A stretch of DNA of 64,000 nucleotides from Roseibium sp. HPY-6 (lineage in GTDB: Bacteria; Pseudomonadota; Alphaproteobacteria; Rhizobiales; Stappiaceae), in assembly GCF_040530035.1 (NCBI RefSeq), contig NZ_JBEWCD010000002.1:1-64000 (forward strand), read 5' to 3'. Numbering within the stretch: the first letter of the stretch is position 1; each line of letters begins with the position of its first letter. Below the pieces are notes generated by a model. The model was not told where the DNA came from. It did no database searches and worked only from the letters and a program-made list of their open reading frames with translations. The translations under genes were made by a program, and so were the position numbers. Positions 1 to 8,131 of the stretch are shown piece after piece.

Positions 1-1
1 G

Positions 2-310
2 TTCCCGCTGATCGAGAAGGGGGCCTATGCGAAATACCCGAACCCGGCCTCGCGCTATGCGATGACGGGTGTTTATGTGGCCAAGCACCAGGACGGCTCT
101 GTGCGGGTTGCAGTGACGGGGGCGGGCGATAACGGCGTCTTCCGGGTCGACGGCATGGAAGCAGCGCTTGCCGGCAACTGGTCGCCTGACGCGGTCGCTT
201 CCATCAAGGTGGACGCCGGCGCCATGCTGAATGACATCCACGGATCCGCAGCCTACAGAGCAAACCTCGTTACCGTCATGGCAAAACGAGCCGTCAGCGC
301 TGCTGCCTGA
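2..310 (+). CDS. coxM: CO dehydrogenase-type FAD-binding subunit, C-terminal part
   Basis: The reading frame is open from the window edge to a TGA at 308-310, about 102 residues. It resembles the C-terminal (CODH flavoprotein C-terminal) domain of CoxM-like medium subunits of molybdenum hydroxylases. Supporting stretches are the YAKYPNPASRYAMTGVYVAK segment near the start and a final helix region with DIHGSAAYRANLV. In the family this subunit passes electrons from the molybdenum/iron-sulfur subunits through FAD. The rest of the gene, including the FAD-binding part, lies upstream of the window. Its partners (coxS, coxL) are not visible, so the substrate (CO or another hydroxylase substrate) cannot be decided. 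Confidence 0.72.
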   Translation, partial: FPLIEKGAYAKYPNPASRYAMTGVYVAKHQDGSVRVAVTGAGDNGVFRVDGMEAALAGNWSPDAVASIKVDAGAMLNDIHGSAAYRANLVTVMAKRAVSAAA

Positions 311-332
311 CGACGAGGCAATAACAAAAGAG

Positions 333-360
333 ACCGGTGCGCCTTCGCGCGCCGGTGTTT
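333..360. terminator. Bidirectional intrinsic terminator
   Basis: A 10-base stem (333-342 with 347-356, one G.T pair) closes a CTTC loop and is followed by a short T-rich stretch. It sits exactly between two convergent genes, so it probably ends both transcripts. Confidence 0.6.
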
Positions 361-362
361 CC

Positions 363-1346
363 TTAACACTGCTCTGCGATCAGGTCGCGGCCCATCTGCC
401 GGAAAAGGTCGAGATAGTCGAGCAGAACCCAGTTTTCCATGATTTTTCCACCAGCGCAGCGGTAGAAGTCCATGACCCTTAGCGTGAGCGCTTTATGGGT
501 AGCCGCAACACCCAGATAGTCGACTTTATGCGTCATGGTCATGGACGGCCAGCCGCTGACGGCGGCGTAGTTGCCATCACCGATCCGGCAATAATGGTCC
601 CCGCCGACCCGGTCCGGAAAGGCGGTTAAGAACGCGGCCCGGTGATCCTTTTCAAATCCGCTCCAACGGTAGTTCGATCCGATCCCGCCCGGCCCGTACC
701 AAAGCATGTCGTCGTGCCAGTAGCCGTTTTCGCCGGTCTGGCCCTTGGAGGTGAATGTGTTCGGATCGTAGGCTTTGAGATCTGCAAGCATCGCTTCGCA
801 AAGGTCCAGCGTCCGCTCGCCGTCTCCCTGATTGAGCGGCAGGACACCGTCATGGGTTGCCGGGCCCGGAAACAGCATTTCGGTGCCGAGCATGCCTGGA
901 AGCGGCATCCGGTTGGCCTGCCGCATCAGATCGATCAGATCGAGGATGATCTTGGCTTCCGAAATGCGCCCGTCCGGTTCGATCCGGTAGAACTCGCCGG
1001 ACCGAAGAAATGCCAAGTGATCAGATGGCAGAACACCGAAAAGCGGATTTTCGAAGTTACCTACGTAGTGAGCAACACTGGCGATCCAATGTCCTCCCGG
1101 CGCCCGGCGGTTCGGCCCGCCAATGAAAATCTCGTTGCGCCGGCGGACATGGGAAAAAGCGCTTCTCAGAGGTTCGAAGAAGGCCTCCAGAACATGTGTC
1201 TTCCCGGAAAGACGCTCTACCGGATAGGCGACATCCCAAACAACTTCGTCGGTTAAGTGACTGGAAATTAAAGAGCTCATCTCGTTCGCTGGTGCCGTGA
1301 GGATGAGGTCGAGAAAGCTCTGTGGCTTGAGCCGGAAATCGGACAT
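363..1346 (-). CDS. Two-domain SnoaL-like (NTF2-fold) protein
   Basis: A 327-residue protein that looks like two SnoaL-like domains in tandem, each about 150 residues. The N-terminal half has the EFYRIEPDGRISEAK strand segment. The C-terminal half has WYGPGGIGSNYR and ends in the strand pattern MDFYRCAGGKIMENWVLLD. The same MDFW..G.I.ENWV.VD pattern recurs in the proteins at 6139 and 8132, so these are paralogs. SnoaL-family proteins include cyclases, isomerases, hydrolases and small-molecule binders, so the chemistry is not fixed by the fold. The gene is divergent from the ABC importer at 1496 and shares an intergenic region holding two operator palindromes, which ties it to the same regulon. 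The start at 1346 is the first ATG of the frame; its ribosome site is weak. Confidence 0.75.
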   Translation of the reverse strand: MSDFRLKPQSFLDLILTAPANEMSSLISSHLTDEVVWDVAYPVERLSGKTHVLEAFFEPLRSAFSHVRRRNEIFIGGPNRRAPGGHWIASVAHYVGNFENPLFGVLPSDHLAFLRSGEFYRIEPDGRISEAKIILDLIDLMRQANRMPLPGMLGTEMLFPGPATHDGVLPLNQGDGERTLDLCEAMLADLKAYDPNTFTSKGQTGENGYWHDDMLWYGPGGIGSNYRWSGFEKDHRAAFLTAFPDRVGGDHYCRIGDGNYAAVSGWPSMTMTHKVDYLGVAATHKALTLRVMDFYRCAGGKIMENWVLLDYLDLFRQMGRDLIAEQC

Positions 1347-1389
1347 TTGGTGCCTTGCAACAATTGCGAAGTTTTACGTATAGCAACAA

Positions 1390-1409
1390 TTTTGCATTCG
1401 TATGCAAAA
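1390..1409. promoter_or_regulatory. LacI-type operator, copy 1
   Basis: Perfect 8-base arms in the form TTTTGCAT-N4-ATGCAAAA, with CG at the centre. The size and central CG are typical of LacI-family sites. It lies 44 bases upstream of the start of the divergent SnoaL gene. The same core recurs at 1447 and 6725. The cognate regulator is most likely the LacI protein encoded at 9945. Confidence 0.72.
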
Positions 1410-1446
1410 AATCATTGCCAAAGTCTTTCCTCTGTGTCTAGCTGAA

Positions 1447-1462
1447 TTGCATAGGAATGCAA
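1447..1462. promoter_or_regulatory. LacI-type operator, copy 2
   Basis: TTGCAT-N4-ATGCAA, the same core and spacing as copy 1, 34 bases before the GTG start of the ABC ATPase gene. Copies 1 and 2 have centres about 55 bases apart, which would allow cooperative control of both divergent promoters. Confidence 0.7.
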
Positions 1463-1495
1463 GATTGGCGCTCGGATTGCTGAGGAGGGGACGCA

Positions 1496-2551
1496 GTGGC
1501 TGAGATTCAGCTGAAAAACGTTTCAAAACGCTGGGGATCCTTTGTCGGTGTCGACAACTTCGATCTGACCATTGCCGACCGCGAATTTCTGGTCCTGCTT
1601 GGCCCGTCCGGCTGCGGCAAGACGACCACCATGCGCATGATCGCCGGCCTTGAAGACGCAACCGGCGGCGAGATCGTTATCGGAGATCGGGTCGTCAACG
1701 ACCTGGACCCCAAGGACCGCGACATTGCCATGGTGTTCCAGTCCTATGGCCTTTACCCCAACATGAATGTTTATGAGAACATCCGCTTTCCACTGAAGGT
1801 GAGGAAGGTCGATCCGGCGACCCACGATGCCCGTGTGCGCCGAGCGAGCGCCATGGTCGAGCTTGACGAATTCCTGCATCGCAAACCTGCAGAACTCTCC
1901 GGTGGCCAGCGTCAGCGCGTGGCACTCGCGCGCGCGATCGTTCGCGAGCCGAACGTCTTCCTGATGGACGAGCCGCTTTCCAATCTTGATGCCAAGCTAC
2001 GCGTTTCGACGCGAGCGCAAATCAAAAATCTCCAGCATGAGCTGAAGGTGACAACCATCTACGTTACACACGACCAGATAGAAGCGATGACGCTGGCGGA
2101 CCGGGTCGTGGTGATGCAGCGCGGGGTTATCCAGCAGGTCGGATCTCCGACGGAGATATATGACCGGCCTGCCAACACATTTGTTGCCAGCTTTATCGGC
2201 TCTCCTGCGATGAACCTGATGGAAGGAACTTTATCCGGCGGTACCTTCACTGGCGAAAACGTGTCCATTTCCGGCCTCAGCGCACCGGACGGTCCCGTCA
2301 CGCTGGGTTTCCGGGCCGAAGACGCATCTGTTGCCGGAACGAACGCGGAAGCCGAAATCAGCGCACCGGTTTACACCATGGAATTGCTTGGCGACGCTAC
2401 GATGATCACGGTGAAGGCCGGTGGCGCGCTGGTCTCGGTAAAGGCCAACAAGGACTACCGGATCGAGATCGACGAAAAAGTCGGGCTGCACATTCCTGCC
2501 GAAATTTGTCATCTTTTCAATCACGAGACAGGCGCGCGCATTGACGCTTAA
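1496..2551 (+). CDS. ABC importer ATPase (MalK/UgpC type)
   Basis: A 351-residue ATPase of a CUT1-type importer. Walker A is GPSGCGKTT near residue 38, the signature is LSGGQRQR, Walker B is VFLMDEPLSNLDA, and the switch region is YVTHDQIEAMTLADR. The last ~110 residues form the regulatory OB-fold (TOBE) domain usual for MalK-like proteins. I chose the GTG start at 1496 because a strong GAGGAGGG site lies at 1482-1489. It is the first gene of an operon running ATPase, binding protein, two permeases, SnoaL protein. Operator copy 2 lies just upstream, so import is probably induced when the LacI regulator releases. The family cannot tell the substrate. Confidence 0.93.
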   Translation: MAEIQLKNVSKRWGSFVGVDNFDLTIADREFLVLLGPSGCGKTTTMRMIAGLEDATGGEIVIGDRVVNDLDPKDRDIAMVFQSYGLYPNMNVYENIRFPLKVRKVDPATHDARVRRASAMVELDEFLHRKPAELSGGQRQRVALARAIVREPNVFLMDEPLSNLDAKLRVSTRAQIKNLQHELKVTTIYVTHDQIEAMTLADRVVVMQRGVIQQVGSPTEIYDRPANTFVASFIGSPAMNLMEGTLSGGTFTGENVSISGLSAPDGPVTLGFRAEDASVAGTNAEAEISAPVYTMELLGDATMITVKAGGALVSVKANKDYRIEIDEKVGLHIPAEICHLFNHETGARIDA

Positions 2552-2631
2552 GCCGGTCCGGACCCGGCATTGTGCCGAAAAAAACCAGAGCAGCGCCTAT
2601 AGGCGCATGGAACAGCAGGGAGACCTGACAG

Positions 2632-3837
2632 ATGTTGAAGAAACTGCTTCTTGCCGGTGCGATGTCGCTGGCAGTCACGGGTGCGGCAAGCGCCTGTGAC
2701 TTTACCAATACGACACCGGTAAAGTCTCTTACCGCCGGCTTTGAAGCCTGGAAAGCGGTGACGTCTTTCATGGCCAAGTGCGGCGACTTCGAAGCCGAAC
2801 TTGACCAGGAATTCCGTACCAAGCAGCCCGCGGCCTTTGCCGCCAACCCGTCACTCTACCAGATCGGCGGTGTTGCCAACGGAACGCTCGTTCCGCTGCT
2901 CAACGAAGGAACTGTGCGTCCTCTCGATGATCTTATTGCAAAACACGGTCAGAACCTGACTGCAAACCAGCTGATCAAGATCAACGGCGAGACCATGGCC
3001 GTTGCCATGATGGTGAACGCGCAGCACCTGATGTACCGCGAGGACATTCTGACCGATCTCGGCATCCCGGTGCCGAAAACTTATGACGAAGTGCTGTCAG
3101 CGGCCGCCAAGATCAAGGAAGCCGGTGTCGTCGAATATCCGATCGGCGGTACGTTCAAGACCGGTTGGAACCTCGGCGAGGAATTCGTCAACATGTATCT
3201 CGGCATGGGCGGCGAGTTCTTCGGTCCTGACAATGCCGCGACCATTGAAAACGAGCAGGGTGTTGCGTCTCTTGAGATGCTCAAGAAGCTGACCGAATAC
3301 ATGGATCCGGAATATCTCGTTTCGGACTCCACCTACGTGCAGCAGCAATTCCAGCAGGGCAAGATTGCCATGGCGAACCTGTGGGCCAGCCGCGCAGGGG
3401 CGATGGACGATCCGAATGAATCCCAGGTCGTCGGCAAGGTCAAGATGGCCGGTGCACCGAGCGCCAATGCGCGCGCTGCGTCCACTTTGTGGTGGGATGG
3501 CATCGTCATCGCCAAAAATGCGTCCGATGAAGAAGCTGAAGCTGCTTTCCGCGTCGCTATGAATGGCATGACACCTGAAATGGTCAAGGAAAACAATGAC
3601 GTCGCTGTCTGGCTGATTGAAGGCTACGAACCCGGACCTCTCGCACTCGGTGTTGTTCAAACAGCTGAGGCCGGCGCTTTGCCCTACCCGGCGAGCTCGC
3701 AGATGGGCCTGATGCACACAGCGCTCGGCAACGGTGTCGCCGATTTCCTGACTGGCGCGAAAGACGCTGAAACGACGTTGAAGGACATCGCTGCAGCCTA
3801 CACGACGTCGGCCAAGGAAGCCGGACTGATCAAGTAA
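2632..3837 (+). CDS. Extracellular solute-binding protein (family 1)
   Basis: A 401-residue periplasmic binding protein with a clear signal peptide (MLKKLLLAGAMSLAVTGAASA, cleavage probably before CDFTN). The residue after cleavage is Cys, but the position -3 residue is Ala rather than Leu, so I favour a soluble protein over a lipoprotein. Length and fold pattern fit CUT1 binding proteins for sugars, polyols or glycerophosphodiesters. It follows the ATPase gene by 80 bases and precedes the permeases, from which it is separated by a stem-loop at 3854 that may keep binding-protein mRNA in excess. The ligand is not identifiable by eye. Confidence 0.9.
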   Translation: MLKKLLLAGAMSLAVTGAASACDFTNTTPVKSLTAGFEAWKAVTSFMAKCGDFEAELDQEFRTKQPAAFAANPSLYQIGGVANGTLVPLLNEGTVRPLDDLIAKHGQNLTANQLIKINGETMAVAMMVNAQHLMYREDILTDLGIPVPKTYDEVLSAAAKIKEAGVVEYPIGGTFKTGWNLGEEFVNMYLGMGGEFFGPDNAATIENEQGVASLEMLKKLTEYMDPEYLVSDSTYVQQQFQQGKIAMANLWASRAGAMDDPNESQVVGKVKMAGAPSANARAASTLWWDGIVIAKNASDEEAEAAFRVAMNGMTPEMVKENNDVAVWLIEGYEPGPLALGVVQTAEAGALPYPASSQMGLMHTALGNGVADFLTGAKDAETTLKDIAAAYTTSAKEAGLIK

Positions 3838-3853
3838 GGCTGCGACAGCATTT

Positions 3854-3877
3854 GCGAGGGGCGCCCGCGCCCTTCGC
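3854..3877 (+). promoter_or_regulatory. Intercistronic stem-loop after the binding-protein gene
   Basis: GCGAGGGGCG at 3854-3863 pairs with CGCCCTTCGC at 3868-3877 (one G.T pair) across a CCCG loop. No T tract follows. Such hairpins after binding-protein genes commonly stabilise the upstream mRNA or attenuate the downstream permease genes. Confidence 0.5.
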
Positions 3878-3907
3878 CCTATCCAGGCACTTTCACGGGA
3901 GGGCAGC

Positions 3908-4933
3908 ATGAACACCAAGACATTTGCCGCTTTTGTCGGCCCGTCCATCTTCCTGATGCTGCTCTTCATCGCTGCACCGCTGATCAGCGTTTTCATGCAG
4001 AGTTTCTATGTCACGCAACCGGTGTTCGAACCGGTCGAAGTGGAAACCTGCACCCCCGGCTTTCCGAACCAGACATGCGTCACCGAAACAAAAATACAAC
4101 CGGTAATCGGAGAAGACGGCAAGGTCGTCACGACGGTGAAATATGTCGGTCTGGAGAGCTATTCCAACGTGCTGGAGCCGGGCCGTGCCTGGGAAGCCCT
4201 GAGCGCTCTTGATTTCGATGCTCTGCTGACTATCGATTTCTGGAAGGCCCTCCGCTTCACATTGACATTCACGCTGGTAACGCTTCCCCTTGTTATCGGT
4301 GTCGGGCTGGCCATCGCGATTACGGTCAACAATGCCACCCGAATGATACGTGGCCCCATCATTTTCGTTTCACTGCTCCCCTTCATCATCACGCCGGTCA
4401 TCGGCGCGCTGTCAATCCGCTGGCTGTTCATCGGCGATGGCATCATGACGGCCTTTCTGGAGTGGTGGCTTGGGCGGGACATTTCCATGTTCGGACAGGG
4501 CTGGACAATCGAACTCCTGATGATGTTCTACCGTGTCTGGCATGTGGCGCCCTTTGCATTCCTGGTCTTTTACGCCGGCCTTCAAACCGTCAACCAGGAC
4601 ACGCTCGAATCCGCGGTGATCGACGGCGCGAGCCGCTGGGAACGGTTGCGGTACGTTATCATCCCGCACCTGATGCCGCTTATTGTCTTCGTCTCGCTGA
4701 TCCACCTGATGGATTCCTATCGCGTCTTCGAGGAGATTGTCGGCTTCTCGAGCCAGGCCTACCGCATTTCCCTGCAATGGCTGACCTACGACCTGCTGAC
4801 ACCCGATGACAGCGGAAACCGGTCGATTTCACGCGCTTCCGCAAGTGCGATGCTCACCATGATAGGCATTGTTGTTCTGCTGATACCGTTGCTGCGCAAG
4901 ACCTGGCGCGATCACAAGGGAGGACGGGTATGA
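3908..4933 (+). CDS. ABC importer permease (MalF type)
   Basis: A 341-residue inner-membrane permease. The first membrane helix spans about residues 8-30. A hydrophilic periplasmic insertion of about 60 residues follows, containing two cysteines nine apart (C48 and C57) that could form a disulfide. Five further helices follow. The EAA loop that contacts the ATPase reads ESAVIDGASRWERLRYVIIP. It overlaps the next permease gene by four bases (ATGA), so the two are translationally coupled. It works with the ATPase at 1496 and the binding protein at 2632. A ribosome site (GGGAGGGC) lies just before the ATG. Confidence 0.9.
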   Translation: MNTKTFAAFVGPSIFLMLLFIAAPLISVFMQSFYVTQPVFEPVEVETCTPGFPNQTCVTETKIQPVIGEDGKVVTTVKYVGLESYSNVLEPGRAWEALSALDFDALLTIDFWKALRFTLTFTLVTLPLVIGVGLAIAITVNNATRMIRGPIIFVSLLPFIITPVIGALSIRWLFIGDGIMTAFLEWWLGRDISMFGQGWTIELLMMFYRVWHVAPFAFLVFYAGLQTVNQDTLESAVIDGASRWERLRYVIIPHLMPLIVFVSLIHLMDSYRVFEEIVGFSSQAYRISLQWLTYDLLTPDDSGNRSISRASASAMLTMIGIVVLLIPLLRKTWRDHKGGRV

Positions 4934-6096
4934 GCCTGCCAAAATCCATGCAGCAGCCCATGGCGCTGCAACTGTCCTCAGCCGGCTTCCTGGCATTCTG
5001 GTGTCTGATCGCGGCGTTCCCGATCTTCTGGATCGCGGTCATGAGCTTCAAGGACCCGATCGACGCCTTTGCTTCGAACCCGCTCAACGTGATTTTCGGA
5101 CCGGAAACCGTTGCGACCGGACGCGGACTGTCGATTTTCAGCATCATCGTCGGTATCGCGTTTCTCTGGTACACGATCCACCTGGCCCTGACGCTTCTCC
5201 CGAAGATGGTCAACAAATACACACCGCCCCATTTGCTCGTCCCGGGCTGGATTATCGGCGCGCTGGTGTTCGCAATCGGGTTCCTTATTGTGTTCGCGGG
5301 GATCCTTCCGCCGGTTCTGGGTGCGCTCAACTCCGTGCTCGGCCCGTTTGGCAAACCGATCCTCGGGCTGACGACGGAGCATTATCAGGCGGTCTGGGTT
5401 GAAAACGCGTTCTACGAGAACTTCATCAATTCTCTGATTGTAACGGTTGGTGTGGTGACGGTGTCCCTGACGGTTGGAACCCTTGCCGGTTACGGTCTGG
5501 CAAGGTCGGGCTCGGCTGGATCGGTCATCGCCTTCTGGATCCTGATCATCGCTTTGGTCTTCCGCGCATTGCCGCATTCGGTCCTTGTTGCCGGTTACCT
5601 TCCGCCGTTCATCAACTCGGCAGAAATCCTGCGCCCGCTCCTCGGCGAGGCGGCGCCGACGCTGTACGGCAAACCCTGGGCCGTCATCGCGGTTCTGGTG
5701 TCGATCAACCAGCCCTTCACGATCTGGATGCTGCGTTCGTTCTTCCAGAACATCCCGAATGAGCTGGACGAGGCGGCGCGCGTGGACGGATGCACCCACT
5801 TTCAGGCTTTCCGCTGGGTGATCATGCCGGTGATGTGGCCGGGCGTGATCACGACGGGCCTCTTCAGCTTCCTGCTCGCCTACAACGACTATCTGGTCTG
5901 TTCGCTTCTCTTGGACGCACAGAACCAGACCATGGTTCCGGCCATCGCCGGCTACTTCAACCGGGAAACGACCACGACGGATCAGGTTGAAGCCGTGGCT
6001 GCGGCAGTGTCCATCATCGCACCGCTGTTCTTGCTGATCATGATTTTCCAGCGCCAGATCGTGTCGGGCCTCACAGCCGGAGCCGTGAAGGGATAG
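4930..6096 (+). CDS. ABC importer permease (MalG type) with extra membrane insertion
   Basis: A 388-residue permease, against about 280 for usual MalG-type proteins. After helix 1 and the SFK segment (residues 39-41) there is an insertion at roughly residues 62-140. It carries two additional hydrophobic stretches, about 68-90 and 103-130. The normal core then resumes with the NYxxV-like TTEHYQAVW and NSLIVT segments. The EAA loop is EAARVDGCTHFQAFRWVIMP, so coupling to the ATPase looks intact. Eight membrane helices are therefore likely instead of six. The role of the insertion is unknown; it could shape the interface with the binding protein or with MalF. Confidence 0.88.
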   Translation: MSLPKSMQQPMALQLSSAGFLAFWCLIAAFPIFWIAVMSFKDPIDAFASNPLNVIFGPETVATGRGLSIFSIIVGIAFLWYTIHLALTLLPKMVNKYTPPHLLVPGWIIGALVFAIGFLIVFAGILPPVLGALNSVLGPFGKPILGLTTEHYQAVWVENAFYENFINSLIVTVGVVTVSLTVGTLAGYGLARSGSAGSVIAFWILIIALVFRALPHSVLVAGYLPPFINSAEILRPLLGEAAPTLYGKPWAVIAVLVSINQPFTIWMLRSFFQNIPNELDEAARVDGCTHFQAFRWVIMPVMWPGVITTGLFSFLLAYNDYLVCSLLLDAQNQTMVPAIAGYFNRETTTTDQVEAVAAAVSIIAPLFLLIMIFQRQIVSGLTAGAVKG

Positions 6097-6138
6097 GTCT
6101 TGAGTCGTTCCAACAAGCATTACAGTAACAGGTGAAAT

Positions 6139-6675
6139 ATGAAGGGATCACGTCCCGAACAGGCGGTGCTGAGCCGCGACACGGACATGAGCAAGACGGA
6201 AGACACCCGCCGCGTCATTGAGGACATGGTCGATGGCCTCAATGATCACCGCATCGCGGACATCGGGGAGTTCTTCTCCGAAGGCTTCCGGTGGCTGGGA
6301 AACACGGGGTGCGGAACCAAGACCGGGCTCAAGGAATTTCAGGACAATTGGCAAAAACCGTTTCAGGCGGCTTTTTCGGACAAGGTCTGCGTCGATGAGG
6401 CCCGGCTCTATATGGGCGAATGGGCCGCGGCCTTTGGGCGCCAGGAAGCGACTCACTCCGGCGAGTTCATGGGGCTCGCGCCAACCGGCAAGCGGGTCGA
6501 GATCCGGTACATGGACTTCTGGAAAGTGGTCGACGGCAAGATCGTCGACAACTGGGTGATGGTCGACTTCCCGCATGTTCTGGCCCAGCTCGGCAAGGAT
6601 GTATTTGACGGTCAGGGCTGGGAGTCCTTCGATCGCGGCGAGCGTGTCCCGCCAACGCCAGAAAAAGCTGCGTGA
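6139..6675 (+). CDS. Single-domain SnoaL-like (NTF2-fold) protein
   Basis: A 178-residue protein with one SnoaL-like domain. It starts with a helical region (RRVIEDMVDGLND) and ends with the strand pattern MDFWK (125-129) and GKIVDNWVMVD (133-143). This matches the C-terminal domains of the two-domain paralogs at 363 and 8132. I chose the ATG at 6139 because AGGTGA lies just upstream; the internal ATG at 6187 has no ribosome site. It is the last gene of the transporter operon, about 40 bases after the second permease. The family contains ring-forming isomerases and hydrolases, so only a role in processing the imported compound is inferred. Confidence 0.75.
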   Translation: MKGSRPEQAVLSRDTDMSKTEDTRRVIEDMVDGLNDHRIADIGEFFSEGFRWLGNTGCGTKTGLKEFQDNWQKPFQAAFSDKVCVDEARLYMGEWAAAFGRQEATHSGEFMGLAPTGKRVEIRYMDFWKVVDGKIVDNWVMVDFPHVLAQLGKDVFDGQGWESFDRGERVPPTPEKAA

Positions 6676-6724
6676 CGGAAAACTAAGTAGTTTTTCATGT
6701 TTCGCAGAAGGTCACTTGAACTTT

Positions 6725-6740
6725 CTGCATACGTATGCAA
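6725..6740. promoter_or_regulatory. LacI-type operator, copy 3
   Basis: CTGCAT-ACGT-ATGCAA, which differs from TTGCAT-N4-ATGCAA at one base and has the CG centre. It lies 79 bases before the dehydrogenase gene at 6819 and marks a second promoter of the regulon. The unit it controls contains the LacI gene itself, which implies autoregulation. Confidence 0.7.
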
Positions 6741-6818
6741 ACTGAATGAAAACGATAAGCGCGTGGCGTTTGAGATCCGCAAGAAGATTTTCCGCTCGCG
6801 CCGTGAAAGGGATGAAAC

Positions 6819-8129
6819 ATGGCCACTGAGTATCTGAAGCGCGGAAAGCCCGAAGCCGAACGCTCGGAAGACGATGCCAAGGTTCGCTCCATCGTGGAGG
6901 GAACGCTCAAGGAGATAGAATTGCGCGGCGATGCTGCGGTTCGGGAACTTTCCGAGAAATTCGACAATTACACGCCCGCTTCCTTCCGGCTGGGCGCCTC
7001 GGAAATCGAAGCCCTGATGAACCAGGTCTCGCCACGGGACATGGAAGACATCAAGTTCGCCCAGGAACAGGTGCGCAAGTTCGCCGAGGCGCAGCGTGCC
7101 TCGATGCTGGACATTGAAGTCGAAACGATGCCGGGCGTGATCCTCGGGCACAAGAACATTCCCGTGCAGTCGGTCGGCTGCTATGTGCCGGGCGGCAAGT
7201 TTCCAATGGTTGCTTCGGCGCATATGTCGGTCGCGACAGCATCCGTTGCAGAAGTGCCGCGCATTATCGCCGCAACACCGCCTTTCAAAGGTGCGCCGAA
7301 CCCGGCTGTAATCGCCGCGATGCATCTTGGTGGCGCGCATGAGATCTATGTTCTGGGTGGCATCCAGGCCGTCGGCGCCATGGCAATCGGGACGGAGACT
7401 ATCGACCCGGTCCACATGCTGGTTGGTCCTGGCAACGCCTTTGTTGCCGAAGCCAAGCGCCAGCTTTTCGGGCGTGTCGGCATCGACCTCTTTGCAGGTC
7501 CGACCGAGACGATGGTGATTGCCGACGAGACGGTTGATGCGGAAATGTGCGCGACCGACCTGCTCGGCCAGGCAGAGCACGGCTACAACTCACCAGCGGT
7601 TCTGGTCACCAACTCACGCAAGCTCGCGACCGAGACACTTTCTGAAATCGAACGTCTTTTGAAGATCCTGCCAACAGCCGACACCGCGTCGAAATCCTGG
7701 GAGGACTATGGCGAAGTGATCCTGTGCGACACCTATGACGAGATGCTCGCTGTTGCCGACGACATCGCCTCTGAGCACGTGCAGGTGATGACCGACCGGG
7801 ACGACTGGTTCCTGGACAATATGACCTGCTATGGCGCGTTGTTCTTGGGAGCCAGAACCAACGTTGCCAACGGCGACAAGGTGATCGGTACGAACCATAC
7901 GCTGCCGACGAAAAAGGCCGGGCGTTATACGGGCGGCCTCTGGGTCGGCAAGTTCCTGAAAACGCATTCCTACCAGAAAGTGCTCACGGACGACGCGGCT
8001 GCCGAGATTGGCGCCTATTGTTCGCGCCTGTGCATGCTTGAGGGTTTTGTCGGCCACGCGGAACAGGCAAATGTTCGTGTTCGCAGATATGGCGGCGGAA
8101 ACGTGCCTTACGGAGAGGCTGCCGAGTAG
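6819..8129 (+). CDS. Histidinol-dehydrogenase-family alcohol dehydrogenase (HpsN-like)
   Basis: A 436-residue NAD-dependent dehydrogenase of the HisD fold. The full active site can be read by comparison with E. coli HisD. Zinc ligands are Q251, H254, D353 and H413; the catalytic pair is E319-H320; H360 and E408 are also kept. HisD-like enzymes oxidise an alcohol to a carboxylate in two steps. No other histidine-biosynthesis gene is near, so it is more likely a catabolic relative such as sulfopropanediol dehydrogenase HpsN. The EYLK N-terminus and overall length fit that group, but this is from memory. The substrate may instead be another hydroxymethyl compound. It heads the second operon, behind operator copy 3. 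Confidence 0.82.
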   Translation: MATEYLKRGKPEAERSEDDAKVRSIVEGTLKEIELRGDAAVRELSEKFDNYTPASFRLGASEIEALMNQVSPRDMEDIKFAQEQVRKFAEAQRASMLDIEVETMPGVILGHKNIPVQSVGCYVPGGKFPMVASAHMSVATASVAEVPRIIAATPPFKGAPNPAVIAAMHLGGAHEIYVLGGIQAVGAMAIGTETIDPVHMLVGPGNAFVAEAKRQLFGRVGIDLFAGPTETMVIADETVDAEMCATDLLGQAEHGYNSPAVLVTNSRKLATETLSEIERLLKILPTADTASKSWEDYGEVILCDTYDEMLAVADDIASEHVQVMTDRDDWFLDNMTCYGALFLGARTNVANGDKVIGTNHTLPTKKAGRYTGGLWVGKFLKTHSYQKVLTDDAAAEIGAYCSRLCMLEGFVGHAEQANVRVRRYGGGNVPYGEAAE

Positions 8130-8131
8130 AA

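Noticed and set aside
4978..6120. Minus-strand frame of 380 codons opposite the MalG-type permease gene
   Set aside because: It mirrors a clear membrane protein, is rich in Arg, Asp and His as antisense shadows are, and has no family pattern or operon fit.
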